Part shown: in pieces, positions 9,548 through 18,598 of the stretch
How positions within the stretch are numbered: position 1 is the stretch's first letter
Layout: every line of letters begins with the position of its first letter
Translations under genes and position numbers: made by a program
Origin: Arcicella sp038230735
GTDB lineage: Bacteria; Bacteroidota; Bacteroidia; Cytophagales; Spirosomataceae
Direction of reading: 5' to 3'
Length of the DNA stretch: 64,000 nt
Assembly: GCA_038230735.1 (NCBI GenBank)
Contig: JBBRMR010000001.1
Span: 1-64,000, forward strand
Notes under the pieces: generated by a model
What the model saw: only the letters and a program-made list of their open reading frames with translations
The model's database searches: none
What the model was told of the DNA's origin: nothing

Positions 9548-11894
9548 AATTTTTGCTATTTTTACCCTTTTAGCCTGCGGTCCAGGGATGGTTGATGTGG
9601 ACGAATTTATGAGTTTTTTCATGCCCGAAAGCTCAAATGCATCTGCCCAAGCCCAAAAATATCATTATACCAGCAACTTTTTTTATGGCTATGATGAAAT
9701 GGGAATTCCAACCGATACCCTTGATTTATCCGAAGTTGAAAATGTAGCGGCTTGGCAAAAATATTGTCAGAATAAAGTGGCGATTAAAGACCTTAAGACA
9801 GGCATTTACGGAAAATTCGCAGGTTCAAAACTGCAAAAATATCTTGCTGAAACGAAAAATAATTTGTCTAAAAACTACGTTATTTTTGCCAAAGATGTCG
9901 CAACTGATTTTGAAAAAAGTAAGAATATTGAAGGCGAAGAACCCACAAAATACGTTTCTCAATCGGCCTTTTTAGAGAAAAAAGCTTTTGATTTATTGGC
10001 AAATGCAAAACAGAATAAGGACAGTTTTATTGAAGAACGCCTTGCTTTTCAATTAGTTAGATTTGCCGCCATCAGCAAAAATCATCAAGAGGCAATTAAT
10101 AGATTTACCAAAATAATTGAGCCAATCAAACAAAAAACTTTCATCAGCGACTGGGCTTTGATGCGAAAAGCAGAAGCCGAAATCAGTCTGGGCAAGCAAG
10201 CCGAAGCCTATTATGATTTTGCCCAAGTGTTTGACCGCAGTCCCTCGCATCGTTATCAGGCGGATGTAGTTACTCGGGCGAGATTGGATAGTTTTACGGT
10301 AAATAATGAGGTTTTGAAACTTTGCAAAAATGACCACGAAAAAGGAGCGGTTTACGCTTTTGCGGGCATAAAACCCGCTACGGATGCTTTGCCGATGTTG
10401 GAACAAATGGTAGAAATTGACCCTCAAAACCCCATGACGGAGTTGATTATGGCTCGTGAAATCAATAAAAATGAGGCTTATTATTATCAACAAAATACGT
10501 GGTATTACGATGGAGATTCTACCGAAACCAAAAAGAAACAAGCCATAGCCACTGATTATTGGACAAAATTGAAAGATTTTTCGGGTAAATGTGCCGAAAA
10601 TCCTAAACTGCCCAAAACTGGATTTTGGCAAATTGCTTCGTCTTACATGGAATATATTCAGGGCGATTTTGGAAAATCAGAAGCATTTTTGGCTCAGGCT
10701 AAAAGTGTAAATTCCAAAAACGAAGGTTTGCAAAATCAGATTTTGATTCAGGAATTATTATTGACCAGCAAGAAAGCAAACGGCATTACACCCGAAGTAG
10801 AAATGGCTTATTTACCCATTTTAGAGAAAATCGGGAAGCCCAAAGGTTTCAGATTGAGCAATGCGATTTTGGAATCTTGCAACGTTTTAGCCGCTAAATA
10901 TCGGGGAGTTCAGCCCATGGAGACGGTAGAAAAAAAGGGTGGAATATTGTCGAGTTGTTCTAATAAAACCACGGAACAAATACCCGTAACTGTACCCAAT
11001 GCCATCGCAAAAGCCTATTTATTGACCATGCTGACGACTTCCCAAGTAAACAGTGGAGCTGAATATGGCGGTTATGAATCGCAAAAAGATATGTTTCCGA
11101 TTGAGGATACCACTTCGCTCGCAACGGTTGAAGCATTGGTAAAATATTATGCAGAACCCAACAAATCGGATTTTGATAAGCGTTTGCAAAAATTGGTGGG
11201 CTTTAATAATGACCAAATTTATACCCTCATGGGCAGAAGGGCGATGGACGAGCATAATTACGCCAAAGCGGCAGCGGCTTTCGGGAAGGTGAATCCGAAG
11301 GTTTGGCAAGAGGAAATTTGGACGACCATGTTTAACGAAGACCCATTTTTTATCTCGCCCAAATACGGAACAGAAATAAAAAATACTTACAATCCATACA
11401 CTTTTGTGAAGAAATTAATGGACTTAGAAGCCAAACTAAAAGCCAATCCAAACGATGCTGAAAGTGCTTATTTACTGGGTTGTGGGGCTTTGAACACCAC
11501 TACGCACGGAAATTCATGGATTTTGAGACGGCACGGTTGGAGTAATTCAGAGGTAAATTCTTACGATGGAAAGCACTATGACATTGATTATTACCAAGCC
11601 ACAAAAGCAAAGGCATTTTTTGTGGAAGCGATGAAATCTAAGAACCCAGAGATTTCGGCAAAAGCCTGTTTTGGAGCGGCTCGTTGTGAAAGAATTGCCT
11701 TTGACGTTATGCTATCTTCGCAAGAAGCTAAGCCTGATGAAGAGGCAGATAAATTTACGCAACGGATGGAAAAGGAAAGGATTTCAAAGTATTCAAGCTA
11801 TTTCCAACTCTTGAAAACGAAATACCAAAATACCGAATACCAAAAACAAGTGCTGGCGGAGTGTGGGGATTATTCTTTGTTTGTGGGGGGGTGA
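9501..11894 (+). CDS. Large TPR-type lipoprotein of unknown function
   Basis: 797 aa from the Met at 9501 (MNKFKNSFTL). I prefer this to 9456 because it places a lipobox TLLAC (Cys26) after a standard n-region. The rest is helical with recurring TPR-like units, such as SDWALMRKAEAEISLGKQAE and AKAAAAFGKVNP, and repeated Ala/Tyr pairs. It is conserved in my memory among Cytophagales as a partner of the upstream lipoprotein. Its translation is coupled to that gene through a 47-bp overlap. The function is not known; a surface- or periplasm-facing complex is plausible. Confidence 0.8.
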   Translation: MNKFKNSFTLTKRSVKIFAIFTLLACGPGMVDVDEFMSFFMPESSNASAQAQKYHYTSNFFYGYDEMGIPTDTLDLSEVENVAAWQKYCQNKVAIKDLKTGIYGKFAGSKLQKYLAETKNNLSKNYVIFAKDVATDFEKSKNIEGEEPTKYVSQSAFLEKKAFDLLANAKQNKDSFIEERLAFQLVRFAAISKNHQEAINRFTKIIEPIKQKTFISDWALMRKAEAEISLGKQAEAYYDFAQVFDRSPSHRYQADVVTRARLDSFTVNNEVLKLCKNDHEKGAVYAFAGIKPATDALPMLEQMVEIDPQNPMTELIMAREINKNEAYYYQQNTWYYDGDSTETKKKQAIATDYWTKLKDFSGKCAENPKLPKTGFWQIASSYMEYIQGDFGKSEAFLAQAKSVNSKNEGLQNQILIQELLLTSKKANGITPEVEMAYLPILEKIGKPKGFRLSNAILESCNVLAAKYRGVQPMETVEKKGGILSSCSNKTTEQIPVTVPNAIAKAYLLTMLTTSQVNSGAEYGGYESQKDMFPIEDTTSLATVEALVKYYAEPNKSDFDKRLQKLVGFNNDQIYTLMGRRAMDEHNYAKAAAAFGKVNPKVWQEEIWTTMFNEDPFFISPKYGTEIKNTYNPYTFVKKLMDLEAKLKANPNDAESAYLLGCGALNTTTHGNSWILRRHGWSNSEVNSYDGKHYDIDYYQATKAKAFFVEAMKSKNPEISAKACFGAARCERIAFDVMLSSQEAKPDEEADKFTQRMEKERISKYSSYFQLLKTKYQNTEYQKQVLAECGDYSLFVGG

Positions 11895-12090
11895 GAAGAG
11901 TTCTGTCCTTTAATTTAAGAAGGTTTTATTTTTTTCATCAGTATAGTTTCCCAATCGACAAACGCAGTAGATATTAAACTACTTATTTTATCAAATAGCT
12001 TTAGTTATATAGATGATACTATAAAGATTTACAGTCTAAAAAAACTTTCGACGATAGACAAAAAGTTTAATTGACTATATTTTAACAAAA

Positions 12091-12133
12091 TTGGTAAAGA
12101 CGAAAAATATGTATAATTTTGTTACTTATAGTC
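12091..12133 (+). promoter_or_regulatory. Methyltransferase promoter with a single C-box
   Basis: TTGG at 12091-12094, 19 bp, then TAATTTTG at 12114-12121 (exact TAnnTTTG), then the C-box ACTTATAGTC at 12124-12133. The ATG follows at 12144. The box covers the expected transcription start, a position that suits repression by the controller protein. The same 10-mer occurs in the operator of the controller gene. Confidence 0.7.
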
Positions 12134-12143
12134 AACTCAAAAA

Positions 12144-14021
12144 ATGATACAGAAAGGAATATTAAACGAGTTAGTAAAAACTCAAGACTTGAAAAGTCTT
12201 GAAAAACATTTAGTATATACTTATTTGATAAGCAAAAAACTCAACTTTGCTCAAAGTTCTATCTTGGTAAACTATTTTAAAGATTTTGAACAAGATACAA
12301 AACTATATATTGACACTTCATCGTTAGACATTTCAACAATTAAAGAGCTTGAAAATTATTTAGAATTAATTATTCCAGTTGAAGATAGGAAATTAAATGG
12401 TGCATTTTTTACACCCGATTATATAATTGACTTTATAATTAATGAGGTTAAGCCACAATTTGACCATTTAAACCTTGACCCAAGTTGTGGTTGTGGAGCA
12501 TTTTTAGTGGGTTTGACAGATTATTACAAACGAACTTTTGATAAATCTATTAAAGATATTATTAAACAGAATATTTTTGGTTCTGACATTCTTGCTTATA
12601 ATATCCATAGGACAAAATTGATTTTGACAATTTATGCTTTACAACACCATGAAATTTTAGAAGAAAGCGATTTTAATTTATATCATCAAGACAGTTTAAA
12701 AGCAAATTGGAATTTACAATTTGACAATATTGTAGGAAACCCGCCTTATGTAAAATTTCAAGACCTTTCAGACGAAAACAGAGATTATTTAGTTAAGCAT
12801 TGGACAACAGTTGAAGGTGGAACGTTCAACCTATATTTTGCTTTTTTTGAGTTGGGTTACAACTTATTAAAACCAACAGGAAAATTAGGCTATATAACAC
12901 CGAACAATTATTTTACTTCATTAGCGGGCGAAGCAATTCGTAAATATTTTCAACAAAAAAAGTGCGTTTCACGAATTATAGATTTTAGTCACAAAAAAGT
13001 TTTTGATGCTCAAACATATACGGCACTTACTTTTTTGAACAAACAAGAAAATGAAAGCATCACATTTGACAGAATAAAAGACGGTTACAAGCCCGAAGAT
13101 TTTTTGCCAATTGCCAATGGTTCACCAAACTATATTAAAGACTTAAATTTTAAAAAATGGCGTTTGCTGAAAACTGACGAACAAAAAAATATCAAAACAA
13201 TTGAAACAATTGGCACACCAATTGGCAAACTGTTTGATATTTGTGTTGGTATTGCTACGCTAAAAGATGAAATATTTTTTATTGATACAACCAAAGAAAA
13301 AAATGGATATTATATTAAAACAACTGAAAACGGAATATTTGAAATAGAAAAGGAAATAACAAAACCAGTTTACAAAATTTCAGATTTTAAATCACAAGAA
13401 GAAGTTGAAAATAATATGAGAAGAATAATTTGCCCTTATCATATTAAAAAAGGGAGTGTAACAGCAATTTCAGAAATAGAATTTCAAAATAAATTCCCAA
13501 AATGCTACGCTTATTTCTTAACAGAGAAAGAAAACCTCATTTTAAGAGATAAAGGGAAAGTTAATTTTGAGCCATTTTTTGTTTGGGGCAGAACTCAGGG
13601 ATTAACAAAAAAAGGAATAAGGATTTTGAATCCAACTTTTAGTTTGAAGCCCCGTTTTCTGATAGTAAAAGACGAAGAAGCTTTTTTTACAAATGGTTAT
13701 GGTATGTTTTTCAGAGAGCAAGAAAATGAATTTTCATTATTTACTACTGAAATAAAACCTATAACAAAAATAGAAAATATAGATGTTGTTCAGAAAATTC
13801 TGAACTCCTATTTAATGCACTATTATGTCAGCAAAACAAGCGTAGCAATTGAAGGTGGTTATCCTTGCTATCAAAAAAATTTCATTGAAAAATTTACTAT
13901 TCCAGAACTTACAATTGAGGAAATAAAAACACTTCGTTCTTTAAATGAAATTGATGAAATTGATGATTTTTTAATTCGTAAATATCAACTCAATTTACCA
14001 GTTCCAAATCTTGTGTTATAA
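12144..14021 (+). CDS. Type II restriction-modification DNA adenine-N6 methyltransferase
   Basis: 625 aa, gamma-class architecture. Motif X GAFFTP is at 86-91, the AdoMet-binding motif I DPSCGCGAFLVG at 112-123, GSDI at 146-149, and the catalytic NPPY at 199-202 (motif IV). A long C-terminal target-recognition region follows from about 300. This order, and NPPY rather than DPPY, places it with M.TaqI-like enzymes that methylate adenine N6. Together with the convergent genes at 13985 and 14790 it forms a complete restriction-modification system; the last 37 bp overlap the endonuclease gene tail to tail. The recognition sequence cannot be deduced. Composition is more AT-rich than its neighbours, which fits horizontal transfer. 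Confidence 0.93.
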   Translation: MIQKGILNELVKTQDLKSLEKHLVYTYLISKKLNFAQSSILVNYFKDFEQDTKLYIDTSSLDISTIKELENYLELIIPVEDRKLNGAFFTPDYIIDFIINEVKPQFDHLNLDPSCGCGAFLVGLTDYYKRTFDKSIKDIIKQNIFGSDILAYNIHRTKLILTIYALQHHEILEESDFNLYHQDSLKANWNLQFDNIVGNPPYVKFQDLSDENRDYLVKHWTTVEGGTFNLYFAFFELGYNLLKPTGKLGYITPNNYFTSLAGEAIRKYFQQKKCVSRIIDFSHKKVFDAQTYTALTFLNKQENESITFDRIKDGYKPEDFLPIANGSPNYIKDLNFKKWRLLKTDEQKNIKTIETIGTPIGKLFDICVGIATLKDEIFFIDTTKEKNGYYIKTTENGIFEIEKEITKPVYKISDFKSQEEVENNMRRIICPYHIKKGSVTAISEIEFQNKFPKCYAYFLTEKENLILRDKGKVNFEPFFVWGRTQGLTKKGIRILNPTFSLKPRFLIVKDEEAFFTNGYGMFFREQENEFSLFTTEIKPITKIENIDVVQKILNSYLMHYYVSKTSVAIEGGYPCYQKNFIEKFTIPELTIEEIKTLRSLNEIDEIDDFLIRKYQLNLPVPNLVL

Positions 14022-14824
14022 ATGCTCAACAAGTCAGATATAAAATTCGGGAAACTTAATTTCTCAATACTTGCTACCGAATTTACAGGCAATAAGTTAT
14101 CAGCTTTTAAATCTGCATCAGTATTATAAATCTTTGGCACTTTTTGACTAAAATCAACTATCAAAAGGCAAACTCTTTCATATTTGTAATGGTCTGTAGT
14201 TGTTGAATTTCGGCTATTGACAGCACCAAAAGAAAGTAAATATTTTTCTATATGCTTACTGACATTCTTTGGCTTCTTATAAAGAACAGTTTTACCATTT
14301 GCAGATGTACTACAAATTTCATTCACAGAAATCATATAAAATTCACCCAACACCATTTTGGGACAACGTAAATGCAAGTTCAATGCTTCAGCAAAAGTTC
14401 TTTCATAAAGTGTATCGAAATTTTTAGCAGAACTACTCAATTGACTTCTAACATTTATTGTCAGCGTTTGTTCAGTAAAATTAAAACCGAAACTATCTTT
14501 TGTTCCATATAAAATACCTTGAAAATTTAGTAATTCTTCGGTCTTTACTAAACTGTTAGAAACCACAGAAACATCTTGATTTTTTTTCTTGAAAAATCCA
14601 GCCAATCCTAATTCACCATTACTTTCAGAAAGTTTAGGGCTTAACAAGTTTTCATTAACTTTATTGCTGACCAATTCTGATTTAACAACTTCGTGCAGTA
14701 ATTTTATTGGTTTCTGACTACGGATTAAATTATTTTTTCCAGTAGTTCCATTTTTTGTGATAGCAGTTTCAATTGACCTTTTAATTTCATTAATTGCTTC
14801 CTGAAGATTTATTAAATTCGGCAT
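13985..14824 (-). CDS. Probable type II restriction endonuclease of the R-M system
   Basis: 279 aa. The identification rests mainly on position: it is co-transcribed with the controller gene (35-bp overlap) and convergent with the methyltransferase gene. The middle has INVRSQLSSSAKNFDTLYER, then AEALNLHLRCPKMVLGE. That layout recalls the ExKSQxG...NNR block of XhoI/PaeR7I-type PD-(D/E)xK nucleases. However, the usual ExK reads NVR here (residues 124-126), so the catalytic residues are unsettled. A late strand, RVCLLIVDFSQKVPKIY, is plausible core. The protein family is not recognised with certainty. Confidence 0.7.
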   Translation of the reverse strand: MPNLINLQEAINEIKRSIETAITKNGTTGKNNLIRSQKPIKLLHEVVKSELVSNKVNENLLSPKLSESNGELGLAGFFKKKNQDVSVVSNSLVKTEELLNFQGILYGTKDSFGFNFTEQTLTINVRSQLSSSAKNFDTLYERTFAEALNLHLRCPKMVLGEFYMISVNEICSTSANGKTVLYKKPKNVSKHIEKYLLSFGAVNSRNSTTTDHYKYERVCLLIVDFSQKVPKIYNTDADLKADNLLPVNSVASIEKLSFPNFISDLLSIYNTRFGTGKLS

Positions 14825-15026
14825 CGTTAAAGAATTCTTTAAGTGTTACGTTTAATGCTACTGAGATTTTTTCAATGTTTACAATTGAAACATTACGACT
14901 ACCATTTTCAATAGAAGCAATATAACTCCTATCCAAATCAGCAGAGTACGCCAAATCCTTTTGAGAAAATGACGAAATCTCTCGTAATTGCCGAATTCGT
15001 TGACCTATTTTGATTTTGACATCCAT
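14790..15026 (-). CDS. R-M controller (C) protein, HTH XRE family
   Basis: 78 aa, the size of known C proteins (about 75-100 aa). A single HTH_3 domain runs IGQRIRQLREISSFSQKDLA, then DLDRSYIASIENGSRNVS. C proteins activate their own operon and the endonuclease and often repress the methylase gene, which delays restriction after the system enters a new cell. The ORF is directly behind a two-box operator (15049-15072) and overlaps the nuclease gene by 35 bp, giving one C-R transcript. The predicted start site falls at or next to the ATG, so the mRNA may be leaderless, as reported for several C genes. Confidence 0.9.
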   Translation of the reverse strand: MDVKIKIGQRIRQLREISSFSQKDLAYSADLDRSYIASIENGSRNVSIVNIEKISVALNVTLKEFFNDAEFNKSSGSN

Positions 15027-15030
15027 AATG

Positions 15031-15072
15031 CAAACATCTACTTTTGTTGACTATAAATCAAAGACTATAAGT
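15031..15072 (-). promoter_or_regulatory. Promoter and double C-box operator of the C-R operon
   Basis: Read on the minus strand: ACTTATAGTC (15072-15063), TTTG, ATTTATAGTC (15058-15049), then GATGTTTG (15038-15031), one mismatch from TAnnTTTG. The TTTG between the two boxes (15062-15059) is 20 bp from that element and can serve as -33. The boxes match the published C-box core (ACTTATAGTC in PvuII-type systems, from memory). Boxes over the -33 site would allow both activation and feedback. Confidence 0.75.
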
Positions 15073-15209
15073 AACACTTAAAAATAAATTTGCCTTGCAT
15101 TCTCTCGTCTCATCCCCCTCCAAATTACATCTTTCAGTCAACCTTTTCAAAACACAACATTTGTATTAGCCTCTAAATTGAGTAATTTTAGACAAAAAAC
15201 ACAATTATT

Positions 15210-16214
15210 ATGAAAGGATTAATCCTAACTATATTTGGAATATTGCTCATGCAATATTCTCATGCTCAATCGTCTATGAAACCTCCCATCGCTAAATTCC
15301 CTGCTTCGGTTTCTACCCTAAAAAGCAATAAAAAACTATTGTTTAAGCCAGAAGTCATGGTTATGTACACGCCAAATGTAATCTATGCAAAAAGAGATAA
15401 TTTGAATTTGAGTTTACAAATTCTTTCGCCAAATCTCCAAGATAAAAAGAAATTGCCTTGCGTAATCTATGTTCAAGGTTCAGCGTGGATGAAGCAAGAC
15501 GTTTATAAGGTAATTCCTCAGCTATCAAAATTTGCTCAACGGGGGTTTTTAGTAGCGATAGTTGAATATCGCCCTTCGGCGGTAAGTCCTTTTCCTGCAC
15601 AAGTTCAAGATGCGAAAACCGCCATTAGATTTATGCGAAAAAATGCCGAAAAATATAATATAGACCCAGAAAATATCTTTATTTGGGGAGATTCTTCGGG
15701 AGGTCATACTGCGGTTTTTACAGCGGTAAGTTCAGGAAATAAAGATTTGGATACGGTAGAATACGCCGAATATTCGGATAAAGTAAATGCCGTTGTGGAT
15801 TTTTATGGTCCGACAGATATTGCCAAAATGAAAGATTTTCCTTCCATTTTTAATCACAACAAACCCGATAGTCCAGAAGGGATGTTGATTGGCGGGCTTA
15901 CCGTTGATGAAAATTTAGCAAAAGCTCAAAAAACTAATCCCCTGAATTATATCAATAAAGAATCCGCCATTCCTCCCATATTGATAGCTCATGGAGATAT
16001 GGATCGTATCGTACCTTTCAATCAAAGTGAACTTTTAGCCAAAAAACTGCAAGAAGATGGGAAAGTATTTGAATATTATACCCTAACAGGTGCAGACCAC
16101 GGTACAGCCGAGTTTTGGACGGTGAATATGTTCCATGTAGTTGAGACATTATCCGAAAAAATAGTAAAAAGTAGGTTGAAGAGAATAAGAATACTGATTT
16201 TAAAAAAAATCTAA
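15210..16214 (+). CDS. Exported alpha/beta hydrolase (esterase, acetyl-esterase-like)
   Basis: 334 aa with signal peptide ending SHAQ (residue 20). Landmarks: the oxyanion segment VIYVQGSAW (variant of HGGxW), VEYRPSAVSPFPAQVQDAK, the nucleophile in GDSSGG (Ser162), the acid region ILIAHGDMDRIVPF and catalytic His in GADHGTAEFW. Proteins of this BD-FAE/Aes type deacylate sugars or plant cell-wall esters in the periplasm. A promoter TTTG (15160) - 19 bp - TAATTTTA (15183) precedes the gene, one mismatch from the Bacteroidota consensus. The C-terminus is Arg/Lys-rich and may be a short extension. Confidence 0.88.
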   Translation: MKGLILTIFGILLMQYSHAQSSMKPPIAKFPASVSTLKSNKKLLFKPEVMVMYTPNVIYAKRDNLNLSLQILSPNLQDKKKLPCVIYVQGSAWMKQDVYKVIPQLSKFAQRGFLVAIVEYRPSAVSPFPAQVQDAKTAIRFMRKNAEKYNIDPENIFIWGDSSGGHTAVFTAVSSGNKDLDTVEYAEYSDKVNAVVDFYGPTDIAKMKDFPSIFNHNKPDSPEGMLIGGLTVDENLAKAQKTNPLNYINKESAIPPILIAHGDMDRIVPFNQSELLAKKLQEDGKVFEYYTLTGADHGTAEFWTVNMFHVVETLSEKIVKSRLKRIRILILKKI

Positions 16215-16228
16215 CCATAGATGCAAAA

Positions 16229-16450
16229 TTACTTTTTCAGTATTTTTGTCATGATTATTGTATAAATATCCTTCGTAATAATCATTGCATAGCATATAGC
16301 CATTGCAGTAATAAAATATGACAAAACTTCATATTCCTTAACTGATAAATTTAATTTATTTCCGAAAATTAAAAATGCAAAGCAGATTATTAATGGAATC
16401 TGTTTTAGGATTTTTAAGACAAATGCGAGAGTAGCGGTTTCTTTTTTCAT
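16229..16450 (-). CDS. Small two-helix membrane protein
   Basis: 73 aa with two hydrophobic segments (about 9-29 and 44-66) separated by a short polar loop (GNKLNLSVKEYEVL) and a Lys-rich tail. The frame, the Met start, and a size and charge pattern like small membrane proteins support it being real. No family is recognised and no neighbour explains it. Confidence 0.45.
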   Translation of the reverse strand: MKKETATLAFVLKILKQIPLIICFAFLIFGNKLNLSVKEYEVLSYFITAMAICYAMIITKDIYTIIMTKILKK

Positions 16451-16501
16451 GTTAATTAGAAATTATATAACTGTTTTGTATTCGTAAAATATTCGCCAGC
16501 C

Positions 16502-16526
16502 GTTGTTGGTGTTTTCCACCAACAAC
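16502..16526. repeat. Perfect hairpin, 10-bp arms
   Basis: GTTGTTGGTG, 5-base loop TTTTC, CACCAACAAC. It lies in the gap between the small membrane gene and the transposase remnant, with further GC-rich sequence after it. It looks like a repetitive extragenic palindrome or the end of a small mobile element. No second copy occurs in this window. Confidence 0.7.
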
Positions 16527-16671
16527 ACGAGCGTCAGCAACTCGCCAACTACGAAAACAAGAAGGTATCTTATTGGTATTCAGCATATTATTTAAATAAT
16601 ACTATTTATACTAATTTTAGAAACAGGTTGCGTATTTTTTAAAAAATGTCTTCTTGTCATTCTGATTAGGC

Positions 16672-17018
16672 ATCATCATAGAATCAAAAAGAGAAATCAA
16701 GGATAAAGTCAGCTTTGAGACTCGTTTTTACCTTTGTGATTTAGCCCTTGAACCCAAAGAATTTAATCAATATATTCGTAACATCTGGCGGCGTTCCGCT
16801 GGAGTATTGAAAACAGTTTGCATTGGCAATTAAACGTTACTTTTCGAGAAGATTTACAAAAAACAAAAACTGGAAATGCTCCTGAAAATTTAGCCATTAT
16901 TCGTAAGTTATCCCTGCAATTACTCAACAATATAACTGATAAAGAAAGCATCAAAAGTAGAAGAAAGTTGGCTGGGTGGAATGACCAATATCTAATAAAA
17001 TTACTATCTAATATTTAA
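16672..17018 (+). pseudogene. ISAs1-family transposase remnant (C-terminal, frameshifted)
   Basis: Two frames join into one sequence. The first part (IESKREIKDKVSFETRFYL, reading to NQYIRNIW) is in one frame. After a frameshift near 16780-16800 it continues as RWSIENSLHWQLNVTF, GNAPENLAIIRKLSL and AGWNDQYLIKLL. The IENSLHW, GNAPENLA and AGW blocks are those of the DDE_Tnp_ISAs1 / H-repeat-associated family. The N-terminal two thirds, including the first catalytic Asp residues, are missing. No terminal inverted repeats were identified. Confidence 0.85.
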
Positions 17019-17059
17019 ATGCGTTTAACCTGTTAAATAATCTAATTTGTTCTCAGAGT

Positions 17060-18256
17060 TTATTTACTAACAGGTAACTTAAGTGGTGTGTAACTTTGGG
17101 TAACTTTATTGGTTCCAAAAAAATAATTATACACATAATCAAAATTAAAATTACCCATGATTGATTCGTGTAAGTATTTATTAAATGATTCGTTAGGCAT
17201 TCCCATCGTCCATCTGACTACCAGCCATTGTGGCTGGTCAGTTTTACAAAGGGCTAATGCTGTATTTTTTACTTTTAGAATAGGAAATGTAGGAGTTGTT
17301 GCTTCCTTACCGTAAATATCCCTGTTATCAAATATATCTACATTACCTTCTTTAGCATTTACAAAATCTTGTAGCATAATTTGATTACTGGAAAGCTTGA
17401 TTTCGGCAATATCATTCCATTTGAGTTTGTATTTTTCTTTTAATTGAGCAAGATTTTTTTGAGCCAATATAAAATTCTCTGTGGACACGGGGTCTATTTT
17501 TTGCCACATTGGGAATTGCTTTTCGGTTTGCGTAAAAAATTCGCCTATCGTTATCTTTTCAAATGGTAATTCATTATTTTTTGACATTATTACAATGTAT
17601 TGCGAGTTGTCATCAACAATTTTGGGTGGAATGTAAAAGTGCTTGTACGCTTTGAAGTATTTATCAAATCCCATTAAATTGCTTGCGGCTTTGTCATCAT
17701 TATTGTATCCTTTTGAGTTGCCATTAAAATCGGGCATTACAAAATAATATTCGTCAGCACTTGAAATAAACGATACTGGCTTGCTGATGTGTTGCAATTG
17801 ATTTACCTCAATCCGCCAATTCTCTGCAAAATTATTTTGTGGTATAAATTTTCCACTTTCATCTTTTTTCAGAAACATATACATTTTTGAAAATGCCCCA
17901 TACATGTGAGGTAAAGCCGTTAAATGCTCATCAATGGCATTACCAAGACGGCTATTCGTACCACTAAATTTTGGAATAGCATTTTGGTAATATCCAGCAT
18001 TACCCAAGCAGCCTTTGGGCAAGTAAGATTGTTGTATCCATTCTACAAATTGCTGACTATACCCAATTTGTTTTGCACTATAAACTCTATTGCCCAAGGT
18101 TTTTCCTGTTGGGGGAATTGGGTGATTGTAAACTTTTATCCAGCCAATGTTTATGTCGGCAATGCTTTCCAGCGTAAACCCTATACGGTCTCTGTAAACT
18201 TGGGCTTGCGTGGTCATGGCAACGATAAGCAAGCTAAAAAGAAATATTTTTTTCAT
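17060..18256 (-). CDS. Exported protein of unknown function
   Basis: 398 aa from the Met at 18256, which starts the signal peptide MKKIFLFSLLIVAMTTQAQ; the upstream Met at 18271 would add only MHYFQ. The protein is one long Tyr/Asn-rich globular domain without repeats or recognised motifs (ADINIGWIKVYNHPIPPTGK near the N-terminus, and QWLVVRWTMGMPNESFNKYL near the C-terminus). The spacing of aromatic residues resembles secreted glycan-associated proteins, but this is not a basis for a call. It is not in an operon. Confidence 0.7.
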   Translation of the reverse strand: MKKIFLFSLLIVAMTTQAQVYRDRIGFTLESIADINIGWIKVYNHPIPPTGKTLGNRVYSAKQIGYSQQFVEWIQQSYLPKGCLGNAGYYQNAIPKFSGTNSRLGNAIDEHLTALPHMYGAFSKMYMFLKKDESGKFIPQNNFAENWRIEVNQLQHISKPVSFISSADEYYFVMPDFNGNSKGYNNDDKAASNLMGFDKYFKAYKHFYIPPKIVDDNSQYIVIMSKNNELPFEKITIGEFFTQTEKQFPMWQKIDPVSTENFILAQKNLAQLKEKYKLKWNDIAEIKLSSNQIMLQDFVNAKEGNVDIFDNRDIYGKEATTPTFPILKVKNTALALCKTDQPQWLVVRWTMGMPNESFNKYLHESIMGNFNFDYVYNYFFGTNKVTQSYTPLKLPVSK

Positions 18257-18412
18257 CTGAAAATAATGCAAAATGTACTACTTATGAGTCAACTCTTCAT
18301 TCAAAATAACTGACCATTAGTGTTTTATACCGCTAAAAATATTCTTTTCGAACACAGCAAAATTAACAGAAAATCTCAAACAACGCTTATCTAAATTTTT
18401 GTGCCGAAAATC

Positions 18413-18551
18413 TTCCTCCCTACGTCACCTCCAATTTCTCCTCCCCAAATCGCTCAAATTCTTTGTTTTCTACAATTTGCTTGATGCGGAGAACGGTTTG
18501 GTATAATTCTAAAAAAGTATTGTAAAGTGGAGCAATCCCCAAACGAATATT
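18413..18551 (-). pseudogene. Detached duplicate of the kynU 3' end
   Basis: These 139 bp repeat 19312-19450 with two mismatches (18464 region G/A, and 18537 region C/A). They carry the last 44 or so codons and the stop of kynureninase, read on the minus strand, without the rest of the gene. The copy is separated from the real gene by the higBA module. It is the left half of a direct repeat flanking that module. Confidence 0.9.
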
Positions 18552-18598
18552 TGTAATGCTAAAGAACACCTTTCAATTAAAACTAACGTATAATTTAA

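Noticed and set aside
10053..10631. Open frame of 192 codons on the opposite strand of the TPR gene
   Set aside because: It is fully inside a well-supported gene and has biased, Phe/Ile/Arg-rich antisense composition; no homology features.
12072..12086. Second C-box in front of the methylase gene (TTGACTATATTTTAAC)
   Set aside because: It has only a half-match (GACTATA) and lacks the symmetric half; not counted as a box.
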